Below are positions 10,656 to 22,304 of a DNA stretch of 64,000 bases, piece after piece. The stretch covers positions 186,001-250,000 of the forward strand of contig CAKJVC010000151.1 in NCBI GenBank assembly GCA_918026815.1. The letters are read 5' to 3'. The DNA is from Chalara sp. BL73 (taxonomy: Eukaryota > Ascomycota > Leotiomycetes > Helotiales). A program made the position numbers and the translations under genes. Under the pieces are notes generated by a model. That model saw only the letters and a list, made by a program, of their open reading frames with translations, was not told where the DNA came from and ran no database searches. Within the stretch, counting starts at the first letter, position 1. Every line of letters begins with the position of its first letter.

Positions 10656-11003
10656 CTAACTTAACAATATCACTGTTGGCTGTTTCTCTAATATCATCTC
10701 GTGGAATGTAGTATGGGATTCGGAGTGGTCAACATCCTCTTGATCAAGTTTCTTTTCAGTGATGAAGGCATATGCGTCAAAAATGCTCAACCCGTCGAAG
10801 GACAGGCTGAAGAACTCTGCCAGCTCTCGCAATGCAAGCAAAGTGTTGCAGTTCTCCACGACATCGTCAGTCGGGATGCTATAGTCTTGATATTGGGGCG
10901 GTTGTGTCAATGCTACGACAATGCCGCCTTGGACTGCTGGCTCCGCGAGATAGCAAGCAAAGTCGACCTCGTTTTCCGATATCGACCACTCCCGATGACG
11001 CAT
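10656..11003 (-). CDS. Hypothetical fungal protein, possibly partial
   Basis: A 115-residue frame starting at ATG 11003 (MRHREWSISENEVDF). It contains YLAEPAVQGGIVVALTQPP, IPTDDVVENCNTLLALREL and GLSIFDAYAFITE, a regular pattern that looks like a real alpha/beta protein. I do not recognise the family. The end (EKQPTVILLS) comes abruptly, so a C-terminal part may be missing. It is convergent with the BTB gene, with about 130 bases between the ends. Confidence 0.4.
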   Translation of the reverse strand: MRHREWSISENEVDFACYLAEPAVQGGIVVALTQPPQYQDYSIPTDDVVENCNTLLALRELAEFFSLSFDGLSIFDAYAFITEKKLDQEDVDHSESHTTFHEMILEKQPTVILLS

Positions 11004-11724
11004 AAATTAAGAGAGCGGTCGAAGTCTTTCGCAATAGTTGGAAGAAAAGCTCGAACTGCTGGGAGCCTCGTTGAGCTACGGATATTGATCCTGTGCAGAG
11101 AAACAGCCGTAGGAGCGCATTTGAATGAAAATAGCCTCTGGTAGAGTAGTGGGTTAGAGTAGTGGGTTAGAGTATTGCATTGTGTGATGTATTGCGGGTG
11201 TATTTGGCTTCTTTGCCTTTCTCATCCTAAATTTATAAATTAGAGCTTGTATTAGCCTGAGGCTGGTTCACATTTACATGTTGCAACAATTCTGAAAGTA
11301 CAATCGAATCCACCAAATCGAGCAATGTTGTATTGCTCAGGGATAAATCAATCGCAGTGAGTTCTGACATGAGCAGCTCATTACATGACGATATCTATTC
11401 ATAGCGCCCGCTAGAGATCGCCGATACCTGAGACATTCTTACAAGGATCACAATGACGGGAGAACTGGGAAATGTTTGACGGTGCTCGATTGGATAGCAG
11501 TGAGGCTGGTCACAATGACAATAACGTTGGGTATGCTGCTCCGTCTACAAGACTGACTAGTAGCCAAATATAGTGCATTGCATCCTATTTGTATCTAAGT
11601 GCGCAAAAGAGCACTCGAGCCGGATATCTGCCACCGAAATTTTTTACTTTCACTCAACACGCTTTAATGTATTTGGTATAGACTCACTCAAAGCTGGAAT
11701 AAAATATCTTGATCGGCCAGTCCT
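11004..11724. other. Intergenic; micro-tandem at 11141-11172
   Basis: No gene recognised. A short tandem (TAGAGTAGTGGGT repeated twice, with a partial third unit) lies at 11141-11172. Confidence 0.5.
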
Positions 11725-12677
11725 TCATACGCTCTCGCCCGCAACTCTTCTTACAAAAAGTGCAGTCTCGTTAGGTTTGCTTACAAAGGGATCATGGCCA
11801 GCAAACAGCCTCTCAGTCTTCATAGGCGCTCCAGCATCCTGGCACGCTTTGACCATGGTGTCCTGCACAGCCACTGTGATTGCGTTATCGTCTTCACATA
11901 CAAGATAGGTAGAAGGTATTCGCCGCCATGCACAACTAGCCGCCCCAGCATTTGTGGCGGCGTATGAGTGAGGACGCAATTTAGAGGCTATTTCGAGATC
12001 AGCACTTTCTTCATGCCGCACCTGAGCAAAAGTCGCTTACTCCATTGCGTTATATTTTTAGCGTCAAGATCATTGAAAAATATCTTGTCAGGATTCTTGA
12101 CCGTTACCCATGGCTCCTTGCGATATGCGTAAGTACTATAGAGCTTCAAAGTAAAAACGAAATAAAAAATAAGCATACCTTCACATCCCACCAGTCTGGT
12201 GCAGTGCCTCCAAAAGCAGCCAACAAACTTATCCCTTCAAAGGGCACAAAAGCGCTGATGTAGGCCACTTTCACTACACCGCCCTTCTTACCTTCTCTTT
12301 CTCGCTCTACCTTACTCAAACCATCAAGTGCACCGCTCATGACAATTCCGCTCCAGCCTGAAGGAAAGTCAGATTTTCATAAAAACTCTTAACGTACGGA
12401 TTTAGCATTCTCGTAGAAACGATCATATGCCTAAAAGAAATAACGTACTATGCGCAATGGTGACAACATCATTTCCAACCTCGACCTCCTCCAAAACGGC
12501 TTTATGCACAGCATCGATATCGGCCTGGAGGTCCTGAACAGGTGGCTGGGTGTTAACAGCAAGAAGCGAGAGGCCGATACACTTATATCCTGAAGCCTCG
12601 AGCTTCGAAAATAAAGGTGTGTAGAACTCAGGGGAGTGCCAAGCACCAGCCGTGAAAATTAAGGTCGGCTTTGCCAT
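11725..12677 (-). CDS. Alpha/beta hydrolase, four exons
   Basis: Exons 12677-12449, 12357-12179, 12116-12041 and 11987-11725 join in phase across introns of 91, 62 and 53 bases; the last has a GCTGAT branch site and the acceptor AAATAG. The product is 248 residues, starting MAKPTLIFTAGAWHSPEFY, the usual first strand of small fungal esterase-like hydrolases (Abhydrolase_6 type). The nucleophile is probably Ser77 in AHSWS, a codon split by intron 1. The acid is likely Asp194 or Asp195 (STYLVCEDDNAI) and the base His226 (FAGHDPF). No signal peptide is seen, so it is probably cytosolic. The substrate is unknown. All splice phases agree and no stop interrupts it, so the gene appears intact. Confidence 0.8.
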
Positions 12678-14100
12678 TGCTTGAATTATATATAAATGTT
12701 ATATTGGAACAGGCTCGAGCGGTTGCCGTCTGTGGTCTATGTGATTTTCTGTGGAGGATATACGATATTTAAATTCTTGATGACATGCAGAACGCGTCCT
12801 GAGTATGGTTGACTATAAGGTGAGGGCACGGCAAGGCCGATATATAGTGCGATTCCCAGATCCCCGATCCGTATTCGGTGCGAAGTCCTTAGTGCAGCCG
12901 AACCCCCCGTACAAATCCCGAGAGTGTCTAGCGAGGTATTCTTTTGGTCTTGGCCAATTTTTTTTGTGATGGGACAACAGGGGTAGGTCTTAGACCATAG
13001 GCACCTTAGGAAACCATTGGGCAATGTTCATTATTGTTAACAACATAACAGTAAGGTGGAACAAGGAGGCACTAGAGGTCGAAATTGATGCAGGCAATTT
13101 GAATGCACGCCTGGCAGGAGACTGAATATCCTCAGATGCCGACACACGTTGCATAGGCGCACTTGACGGCACAGATTTAGCATATATTTACGAATGATAG
13201 AGGAAGTCGATTAGATGACTGCTACTTTGTTGTGATTTTAAAGGGCAGTATGGGGTATGCAGAGTTGGTGCCATGTATTTGAAAGATAAAAGAGTAGGCT
13301 GTAACTGCAAATGACAAAGGAGATTGAAATGCAATTCCTTCTATGAAATACAGGTTCGGAAGTAACATAATGCCGGCGTCATATCCCGCACCTGCTCAAA
13401 CCCCGATCTAATGCGGGTGTTTATTAAGTTATACTATTCCTTTCGGATAATGCCGTTCCTTCCCTTCCACATTTTTTTTAGTTCCCCTTAACAAGACGAA
13501 ATGATCTCATCTATGCGGCTAGCACTGAGGCGGCGTCACCAGAATGCAGGCGCGAAAGGTTGTATATAAGTATGTGGGCGAGAATATTATACGGCTCCAA
13601 CAGAATGTTGATACACTTTCGATCGCTAAACTAAGAAGTTACCCAGCCAAGGGTCTCTTACCTATCATTAAAAGAAGTGCATCTGGTTTAAATATCATGT
13701 AATATTTCATTGGTACAACAAACTTTGCTAGTCGGATATTTAAAGCAGAGCTGTGGCGAAGCCTGACTCGCAGTCTTCATGGTTTGAAGCGGGTAACCTT
13801 TGCGCTTAAGAAGGGCGGGTAGTGATCATCCTTACTTACACCGTTTCGAGCTTGTGCTTAATCCTGATTGAGTGTGGAGCCGTGTTTATCACAGCATAAC
13901 CACAGTTTACAGAATATGAGAGGAGGTATATACCGGGATTTAGTTACGGGATTTGTTTTCGGGATTTTAAACTTAAAAGTACGTTTGAGAGTATTACAAA
14001 TCCAGAAGGCTTGACCTAGGAAAACTTCGAATGGTGGCTTGGAGTAGATTGTCACAACAAGCTTAGCACGTAACCCTTAGTACTAGTTACGTGGCTTACT
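12678..14100. other. No gene seen
   Basis: About 1.4 kb of short frames on both strands without recognisable domains. Confidence 0.45.
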
Positions 14101-14232
14101 GTTGAAGGCCAAATGTGTCACGTGAACTGTCATGTGATCCCTGTGTAGAATAGGTTTGGTCTCAGCCTGCAATATGTATATATCACTCGTTCTCTCTCAT
14201 TACGAAGAGCAATCAAGCACTTTTCACTTTGA
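14101..14232 (-). repeat. Inverted-pair repeat, right copy
   Basis: Reverse-complement counterpart of 6495-6622. It begins TGTTGAAGGCC on the plus strand and includes GTGTCACGTGAACTGTCA. Confidence 0.7.
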
Positions 14233-14653
14233 TACTTACTTAACTGACCTGTCATGGCTCCACCTGCGCCATGAACAAAAGACGAGAATAATTGGTCGGG
14301 AACCAATTGCGTACTAAGGTATATATGCCAGTACAGTGACATAGATTGCCTGTATAAAGACCAGGTCTTTGTGTTTTGTTCTCAAGACAGATAGATCAAA
14401 TTCGGCTCAATATTTGAAACACATTTACGAGAGTATTATTATTATTATTATTTGTAATAATGAAGGAGGGCATCGTAGCGCAAGGTATTTATATGCCGAT
14501 TTGATCACATTTACACAGTCTTACCATCAAATTCTTCAGAGGGAAAGAAGAATGCGAGGTATTTCACTGTTCTCGATTTCAAGAGAAAAGTGAAAACGAT
14601 CAACCTTAACCTATAGTTTCTCATTCACTCAAGAAAAATCTCTAACTTCGTTA

Positions 14654-14765
14654 TTGTCAGATGCCATTGTAAAGATTGTTGACTCTGAGATTCCCAAGCC
14701 AGGGCTACAACAGCTCCTTATCAAGGTTGTTGTCAGCGGTTCAAATCCAAGGACTGGTAAACACC
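14654..14765 (+). pseudogene. Fragment of MDR-type oxidoreductase N-terminus
   Basis: The frame reads AIVKIVDSEIPKPGLQQLLIKVVVSGSNPR, broken here as AIVKIVDSEIPKPG and QQLLIKVVVSGSNPR, which is the standard opening of medium-chain (zinc-type/quinone) alcohol dehydrogenases. It has no ATG at the expected place and the homology ends after about 35 codons, so it is a fragment, cut off next to repeat copy 2. Confidence 0.5.
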
Positions 14766-14845
14766 GCCAAGTAATATCGTTTCCTGCGTCAAGCCTATTC
14801 GAGAACTTACTCATCCAATGTAGGAAACTTATTGAAATAGAAAGT

Positions 14846-15016
14846 CACGGAGCCTTCAGAGAGTATGGGGTAAACGAGTCAATTACTGAAGGTTGTAGAA
14901 CCTAAACTACAGGAGAGAATCCCTCTACTTATAGAGGTGTGATACTCACAGTAGGCATCACACTGATGCCTACTGGTGCCTTCAATAGACTAGATATGGT
15001 CCTTAGACCTAACCTG
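14846..15016 (-). repeat. Dispersed palindromic repeat, copy 2
   Basis: Reverse-oriented copy of the 170-412 element. Here the centre is a different palindrome at 14950-14974 (11-base arms, AGTAGGCATCA). It abuts the transposase fragment on its right. Confidence 0.7.
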
Positions 15017-15250
15017 TTCAACATGAATCCTATCGAACACGTGTGGTACCACCTTAGAAAGCTCGTTCTACAAAAGCATCCAGAACTTGAGGGAATAGTA
15101 AAAGGAGAAGATGCTATCAAAGCTTTAGAAAACGCTTTAATTGAAGCCTGGGATTTATTACCTGATAGTTTATTTGAACAGCTTGCGGATAGTATGTCAT
15201 ACAGGGTTGCGGCTGTGATCAAAGCAAATGGGTGGCATACAAAATACTAG
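15010..15250 (+). pseudogene. C-terminal fragment of a Tc1/mariner transposase
   Basis: About 80 codons: NMNPIEHVWYHLRKLVLQKH, then ALIEAWDLLPDSLFEQLADSM and the end ANGWHTKY. This is the last catalytic acidic residue (in NPIEHVW) plus the tail of a Tc1-like transposase of a different lineage from the 3179-4492 element. The N-terminal three quarters are missing. Confidence 0.75.
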
Positions 15251-15448
15251 GGGATTCAAGAGCGGAGTGCATGAAATTGGCCTTATTTGTCATTTATTTG
15301 CAATCAAATCAAATCAATTAAATAAGTGGTTGGAAAATTATTTAATAAATTGTTGGTGGGTGTCGGAATTGATTTTGGTGTTCCGCGAAGACTTATGACC
15401 TAGTACTGTAGCTCCAAGCGTATCCCCTTATACTCCAGAAACACTATG

Positions 15449-16269
15449 GGCAGTCTCCTGGAGTGGCTGGCTTGATATTTCTACCCATTGCAGCTCGAAC
15501 CTGTATCGCTGGCCTCATCTTCTCAATATACGATGCGTTTTTGCAAGATGCGAAAGCTTCAAATAAACCGTGGACAAAAAGAAGAAGCTCGACGTTTGTC
15601 ACTTGCTTGTTTAGGAGGTCCGCTATATGTACTCAGCCTGTTCTGGGTGGGTTGGACTGCAAGACTAGAGGCGAACATGCATTGGGGCGTGCCGGTGATG
15701 GCAGGTAAGTCAGCTTCTGAAAGTAAAATTCCCGTTTCGAATGTTTTGTGGATTTCGCATTTCCCCGGCGCCATATCGGTGACTCATTTTCTCAAAGCAG
15801 AGCATCTTGCTATCCATGTTCATAAACCTCGAAACATTGCTTGCGCTCTAAAATATGACTAAAAATAGAGAAGCTAATTCCAAGATCCTAACGTAGGAGT
15901 GCCTTTCGGCATGGGATTCTCCTTCATATTCATAGCTCTACTGAATTATGTCACGGATGCATATGGCATTTTTGCAGCCGGTCTCTATTCGCCGCTTTGC
16001 TACCATTTGCAGCAACTCCCATGTATGGAAATCTTGGTATTTCGTGGGCGGGCTCTCTGTTGGGATTCCTCAGTCTTATAATGTGCGCCGTTCCTGTTGG
16101 CTTTCTGGTATTTGGCGAAAGGATCCGTGCAAATAGTGTTTTCTGCCTTGAGCTGGCAAAGGTAAAGCACGAACAGGAGGAGAAGGAGATCACAGAACTC
16201 TATGGAATAGCTGGTAGTAGCCGAAACGGTAGCTTCATATTAGCCACATCAACGTCAATTACAAGGTAA
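15449..16269 (+). pseudogene. MFS transporter (DHA1-like) C-terminal relic
   Basis: It reads GLIFLPIAARTCIAGLIFSIYD, broken here as GLIFLPIAART and CIAGLIFSIYD, then KEEARRLSLACLGGPLYVLSLFWVGW (LACLGGPLYVLSLFW), an intron at about 15704-15896, then FGMGFSFIFIALLNYVTDAYG and GSLLGFLSLIMCAVPVGFLVFGERIRA. These are the last membrane helices of fungal polyamine/drug-type MFS carriers. There is a frame change in an A-rich run near 15580. A second one at about 15975 looks like a deletion of roughly 26-28 bases that removes the end of a helix. The N-terminal half is absent. Confidence 0.65.
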
Positions 16270-16737
16270 CAATAAAGGTGTGGTGAGCTAGAACCCACGA
16301 TTTCTATGTCAGGCTGTGTCCTTACTGGGAAGAAGTTCGCTATATGTGATATAATAGAGAAGTTGTCAGATCGTATGGTTACCCCGGCTTGGTTTTGTAA
16401 AACAAAGGCTAAACAGTTCTGTGGAACCAATCCACCTGTAACAACGCCGCGCACTTGATACGTGGTTGCTGGTAAGCAGAATGTGGTAAATTGTGTCTGT
16501 TCTATTGTTACTACCACAGTGCGTGCTTTAATATGCTGCAGGGAGGTCATGTGAACGAATCACTTATTCGCTCCTCCATTGATTCAGGCCCCACAAATCC
16601 CCTCCACATGATCTCACATACCAACAGAGATATTTACCGTTAATTTATTAATTTGTAAATTAACGCCGATTTCGGCTTCCGCTGTAACGCAATAATGGTT
16701 TTCCAGGTAGCTGGGTCAGGAGCGTTCAGGGTAGTCA

Positions 16738-16793
16738 CAACATATGACTGATAACGTCCCTCCCTAAATAGCGAGAAACCCACTGTGCCAAGA
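16738..16793 (-). repeat. Dispersed repeat family C, partial copy
   Basis: Plus-strand text CGTCCCTCCCTAAATAGCGAGAAACCC is the reverse of the right part of 21598-21786. Confidence 0.5.
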
Positions 16794-16859
16794 AAACTAA
16801 GCAGTACTTTGACTTTAACATCTTCCATATTTTTGTAATGTCGAGTTTTGCGGCTGCTC

Positions 16860-17127
16860 CTAAACACTCTAAACCCCTCTACTAGAAAACTACGTTCGCA
16901 TCGTCGCTGTCACGCATGATTTGCGGACAGTCCCCCTTTATTGCGCGCCACAGCGCTTCTTCACTACAGCTCCACCGTCGATCTCTTATTGCTCCTAATA
17001 CTTATAAAAGGTCTGATCCGAGCTTTACGGCCTCACTACCATGCTAGAAGTCGTCATCAGCCTTGTGGCCGCTATGGCACGCAATTCATGCAAGGTCGCC
17101 ACGCGGGTCGGTACGCGAACGGTTGAG
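16860..17127 (+). repeat. Dispersed repeat family D, copy 1
   Basis: It matches 45740-46300 once the LTR inserted there is removed: ACGTTCGCATCGTCGC, TCACGCATGATTT, AATACTTATAAAAG, GTCATCAGCCTTGTG, AATTCATGCAAGGTCGCCAC. Class unknown. Confidence 0.6.
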
Positions 17128-17318
17128 CAGGTTAGGTCTAAGGACCATACCTAAAGTCTATTGTAGGCACCTGTAGGCGCCTGTAGGCATCAGTGTGTTG
17201 ACATGTGGGTATCACACCTCTATAAGTAGAGGGATTCTCTCCTGTAGTTTAGGTTCTATAACCTTCAGCAATTGATACTTGTTTGCCCTATACTCTCTGA
17301 AGGCCACGTGACTTTCCC
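17128..17318 (+). repeat. Dispersed palindromic repeat, copy 3
   Basis: Third copy of the 170-412 element, ending about 29 bases from the stop codon of the HET-NACHT-WD40 gene. It therefore lies in that gene's 3-prime untranslated or terminator region. Confidence 0.7.
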
Positions 17319-17346
17319 TATTTGAACACGAACACTTGAGGATATA

Positions 17347-20300
17347 TCAAGCCAAAATTTCGAAAATCCAAACTCTTCCAGTTCCGACACCAACGGCAAT
17401 TTTCCCCCCTGACACCGCTGAACCAAACGGCTGATACTCTGACGGCAGCCATACCAGATTCTCGGAATTATATGTTATCCATGACCAATCTGGACTTAAC
17501 GCTAGGCCTTGATAGGTCGGACTTCGAGGTTCTATAACAGTTGGTGTTCTACTTGGAATTAATTGAGTTGGACTACTTCTGATAGTACCAATTTCAGTGT
17601 GAAGATCTGAGCCAGTGGCGTCATACGATATTTGTATAGGGACATTGTACCCCTCGAGCGTCTGCAGGCATGCACCGCTGCTCGCGTCCCAGATCTTAAT
17701 AGTGTGATTGTCTGACGACGACGACACCAGCCGGGTCGAGTCGTGAGAGAATGCTACTGAGGTGACAGACTCGCTATGGCCCTCGAGCGTCTGCAGGCAC
17801 GCGCCGCTGTTCGTATCCCAGATCTTAATAGTGCGATCGTACGACGACGACGACACCAGCCGGGTCGAGTCGTGAGAGAATGCTACTGAGGTGACAGACT
17901 CGCTATGGCCTTTGAGCTTCTGCAGGCACGCGTCGCTGCTCGCGTCCCAGATCTTGATGGTGCGATCCCACGACGATGACGCCAGCCGGGTCGAGTCATG
18001 AGAGAAGGTTACTGAGGTGACAGACTCGCTATGGCCCTCGAGCGTCTGCAGGCACGCGCCGCTGTTCGTATCCCAGATCTTAATAGTGCGGTCGTACGAC
18101 GATGACGCCAGCCGGGTCGAGTCATGAGAGAATGCTACTGAGGTGACAGACTTGCTATGGCCCTCGAGCGTCTGCAGGCACGCGCCGCTGTTTGTATCCC
18201 AGATCTTAATAGTGCGGTCGTACGACGACGACACCAGCCGAGTCGAGTCATGAGAGAAGGCTACTGAGGTGACAGACTCGCTATGGCCCTCGAGAGTTTG
18301 TAGGCACGCGCCGCTGCTCGTGTCCCAGATCTTGATGGTGCAGTCATCTGACGACGACAGCCAGGTCGAGTCGTGAGAGAATGCTACTGAGGTGACAAAC
18401 TTGCTATGGCCCTCGAGCGTCTGCAGGCACGCGCCGCTGTTTGTATCCCAGATCTTAATAGTGCGGTCGTACGACGACGACACCAGCCGGGTCGAGTCGT
18501 GAGAGAAAGTCACTGAGGTGACATAGTCGCTATGGCCCTGGAGAGTTTGTAGGCACGCGCCGCTGCTCGTGTCCCAGATTTTGATGGTGCGATCCCACGA
18601 CGACGTCACCAGCCGGGTCGAGTCGTGAGAGAATGCTACTGAGGTGACATAACCGCTATGGCCCTCGAGCGTCTGTAGGCACGCGCCGCTGTTCATGTCC
18701 CAGATTTTAGTGGTGTGATCATACGACGATGACGCCAGCCGGGTCGAGTCGTGAGAGAATGCTACTGAGGTGACATGGCCGCTATGGCCCTCGAGCGTCT
18801 GTAAGCACGCACTCCACTGATCGCCTATAGCCGGCTTTATTGTTATCCATTTCGGCTCTTCCTTTTCGAAACAACCCCTTATTAGGCTACGCGCTGGGCT
18901 GAATATAAGTGCGGATACATATACTTGTAAAGGACTATTCTCTATTGCCCACTTGTGATATATAATAAATCTAAGTGCATCTTGAACAAGCTCACTTAAG
19001 ACAATTGCATTTGGTTTTCCCTAAATTTTGTTAGCATGCGTTTATAGGCAGTATTAGTAATTTGAGTGTTACCTGAATTGACGCCTTAAGTTTTGCGACT
19101 GAAACTACCCCCTCTGACATGTTCTTGCAAAGGCTAAGAGCCTCCAGCCAGTAAAGGTACTTTTTTCTTATAAAATTGTCGACAGGACCCCCAGCTTGCA
19201 GGTCGATACTCTGATATATAAAAGCGTTGAAATTCGACTCACAGAAATGATCAACCCAATAGATGCACGAGTAGCGAGACGCTGCTAATGGGTCTGGGTC
19301 TGGCTGTGTAACCTGCTTAGCAGGATATCCTAAGGATCCCAAGTTGTACATATCTCGTCGTAGCGTCCTGGACATGACCTGAAGAGATCTAGAAAAGAGT
19401 GTGTAGTGCGTCTTTTCTCTGCCAGTCGGAAATACCTCACTAGATGCCTTTTCAAATAAAAAATCTTTTGCTGACTGATGCACAAAATAAATAGTGCTTT
19501 CTCGAATAGTAAGAAACGAGCCGCAAAAGCCGATTATCTCCTGTACCGACACTAGATCGTCAGCTATGTCGTTAAGCATCACGACGAGAGCTGTCAGTTC
19601 TTTAAGTGTAATAGGTCGGTATACAACCGCGATTGTGGCCAGAATCTGTTTGTACAGATCAGCGTCGTCTAAGCTGCATATCTGCGTAATCATTCGCTCG
19701 TAGAAAGAATCGAGTCCAGGCGGAAACGTGCTCAGTTTAGTGACAGCTTTCCATCGTGGGATCTTTTCAAGGTTTTGACAGACTAAAGCTATCCAGAGGA
19801 ATGTGCTATCCGCATGCAAAGATAGATAGTCTAGTACGAGGTCTCGTGTTTTGTTGTCGTATTTCTTTTTTTCTGCGAGCTGAAACACTTTATGCTGGAT
19901 AAATTTGCCTACAGCTGTAGAAACAGACTTTAGGTTAAGCTCGAGGCACAGCCTCACTTTATGCCCCGCCCTTTCTAGCTTTTCCTCGATTTCGGGCCAG
20001 TTGCGGCTCGAAACAATCCATTTAACTCGAGATAATATAGAGGACTGCTGGACAATAAAATCTAGCAATTTTGGCAAGTCCGTCTCGCATTCGTCGAGCG
20101 CATCGATAATTAGGTAGGTATTGTGCAGGTTTGGGTCCCGCAAAATATTTGTGAAAACCTCCAACAGGGCAGTCCAGGCATTCACATCTTCAAAGAGCGC
20201 TTTTCCTGCGTGGTTGTGCTTTTTTTGTACATGCGAAACGAGCGATGGCTGCTGGTTGAGAAGGAGGTACAGCAGCCCTCGCAGTACAGCTGTCGCATAG

Positions 20301-21331
20301 TTGATTCGCGAGTCCGTAGCCTGGCAGAAAAAATAGGACAGTATGTCTGTTTTAGACATTGACTGCTCCAGCTCGTTGATAATGCCGCAAAGCAGCATCG
20401 TCTTGCCCTTGCCGGGATCGCCTTTGATCCATAGTAGTCGGCTCTGCTCGTCGTCGCGCCACCGTTGAAAGTCTGAGTTTTCGAGGATCCAGCGGTACGA
20501 GTCTTTTAGCAAGCCACCTTTAGTGTCTCCAATCCGCTTCTTGTCATCGCGAGGATTAGTAAGGTGTAAGTCTTGGAGGCATTTTTCCAGCTTGCCAATC
20601 TCGTCCATAAGACGTTTAAAGGCTCTCCCTGTCCCTTCGCCATAAATAGGTGGAACGTAGACGCCGAAAATTCCTAACAATGAGTATGCTTTGTCTTCTT
20701 CGAGCTTGGTGTGCCGGCCATTTTTCCACGACAATCTTTCGTTGACACTGAATTGAGATAAAGAGGCTCCTTGAAGTGCTAACTCTGGAATTCTGGTTAT
20801 TTCGTGGATTTTTTGCTTCAGCGATTGTTTGTCACCGAGTTTCTTCCATTCTTTGGAGAAGAATTCGACCGAGGTTGGGGCAAGAAGCTCTTGGAGCGTC
20901 CAGCCCCGAGTGAACCATTTACTGCCTCGAAAAGTCGGCTCCCAAGGTAATTCGGAGGCTTGCTCGATTGCTTTCCGCTTAGTTATCGAGACATCTGATA
21001 AATAAACGTAGCACTTGGCCGCAATCTGGTACCAGCGGAACATAGAGTTAATAGCCTCCGAGAGTTCGGCATGGTTTGCTTTGTTGATGCAGCAGGTGTC
21101 GATCCAGAAGTATTGCAAGCCGTCCTTCCAGGCTTGTTCTCCACAAAACTGGATTTTCTTGTAGCCAGACTTATCCTCGCCCGTGCCTTTTGTCAGGTCT
21201 TTGAAGGTGACCTCCTCGTCATCTGCCCCCCATGTGTGTGAGAGTATCGCATAGCGAGGGATTACATCGTTGCCGGCGAACTCCTTGGTGAAGCTAAACT
21301 TGCCAGTTTCGCTACGCAGCAAAAGGCGCAT
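17347..21331 (-). CDS. HET-NACHT-WD40 NLR, HET-E/HET-D type
   Basis: Two exons, 21331-19073 and 19020-17347, separated by a 52-base intron (GTAACA donor, TGCTAACA branch, TTTAG acceptor, phase 0), give 1310 residues. Residues about 25-165 form a HET domain (YAILSHTWG, WIDTCCINK, CYVYLSDV, SKWFTRGWTLQELLAP). The NACHT NTPase follows with Walker A GDPGKGKT (304-311) and Walker B YLIIDALDE (406-414). The C-terminus has nine nearly identical 42-residue WD40 repeats (GHSESVTSVAFSHDSTRL pattern) and a tail ending GRVWIFEILA. In this family the WD40 domain binds a ligand, NACHT oligomerises and HET triggers cell death, as in Podospora HET-E/HET-D. No stop or frameshift is seen, so it appears functional. 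The near-identical repeats imply concerted evolution and recognition diversity. Confidence 0.9.
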
Positions 21332-21597
21332 TGCTTTGAAGGGAGTCTGACGGGCGCATGCGGTACGGAAATGGCGCCTGAAAGGCTCGAACGCGGCAGC
21401 ATAAGTGAAGAGCTAGCTGTCAATGTTAGCGAAGACACATAACGAGAGAGCGCTGAGCTGTACCAAAGAACCGCCTCTAAAAGCGACCGGGTTCCTCTCA
21501 AGAGAAATCCGAGCTGTGCGAGAAGTGAGGCTGAACAGCTTCAGCGGGTTCGGCTAGTTGCACAGCCTGGGGCGTGGCGTAAGCTTTCGACCATCAA

Positions 21598-21786
21598 CAG
21601 GATGATCGACCACAACTGCGGTATTTTTTTACACAATCCGAGTCCTTGTAAAAAAACGGCTAAAAACAGCGGCGCACTAACAATACTTTATATGTTCGCG
21701 AAAGAGAAACTTGAGACCCCTAAACAATATATTCGTTTCGGCACGATGGGTTTCTCTCTACTTAGGGACGGGCGTTATAGGTTTTA
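21598..21786 (+). repeat. Dispersed repeat family C, longest copy
   Basis: Matches 8497-8664 and, in part, 16738-16793 and 63726-63792. It contains GAAACTTGAGACCCCTAAAC and TTCGTTTCGGCACGATGGG. It lies just upstream of the HET-NACHT-WD40 gene start. Confidence 0.65.
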
Positions 21787-21929
21787 ATTTTCAGGTTTGC
21801 CCCTAGTAGAGATATAGCGCTATTGGCAACATAGTATAACAAAGTAATTTTCAAATATTTAAAGACAGGCATAAAAACCAATTCTTTTGTGGCAGATTGA
21901 ACCCGTAAGGATTATTTGACGATGTAATG

Positions 21930-22152
21930 TGTCACGGCCCTGGCCTTTTCTAGCTTAGAGCTTGGTTCCTGACACTAGGGCTCGCTTATACTGGCCTCCG
22001 GCTAGCTCCCTGTATATAAAACACTGCTTTCCTTCCCTTCTTCTGTCTGTAGCTTGTTCTTTTAGTTATAACAATTGACATTCGTTCACACCTTTGAGTC
22101 TTTCTCCCTGAGATCTACGGATCGAGATCCCTGTTCGCCTTGAGTTGTTACA
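21930..22152 (+). mobile_element. Solo LTR (retrotransposon), shorter variant
   Basis: Begins TGTCACGGCCCTGGCC and ends GAGTTGTTACA, with a TATATAAA box about 85 bases in. It matches the LTR at 45850-46138 along its length but lacks that copy's internal tandem units. Flanking five-base duplications do not match, so one edge may be rearranged. Confidence 0.7.
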
Positions 22153-22304
22153 ATTTTTAGCTTGCCCCACGAAATCGAAATCAGCCAGTTATGATACGGA
22201 ACTAGCGTTTGAATTAAACCGTCTGCTGCCTACCACTCTGCAAGCCGAGCACTTTAAAATCAAAGCAACTTCAGCAAACAGATTAAACAAGGGTACAAGA
22301 CAAC

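Noticed and set aside
12017..12040. Apparent frameshift in the alpha/beta hydrolase between ITQW and SKLRPHS
   Set aside because: A 53-base intron (11988-12040) with GTAAGC donor, GCTGAT branch and AAATAG acceptor joins the exons in phase.
14730..14750. GGTTCAAATCC, resembling a tRNA B box
   Set aside because: It is inside the oxidoreductase fragment (VVVSGSNP) and no cloverleaf can be formed around it.
16200..16550. 116-codon minus-strand frame
   Set aside because: It overlaps the MFS relic tail, lacks motifs and has irregular composition.
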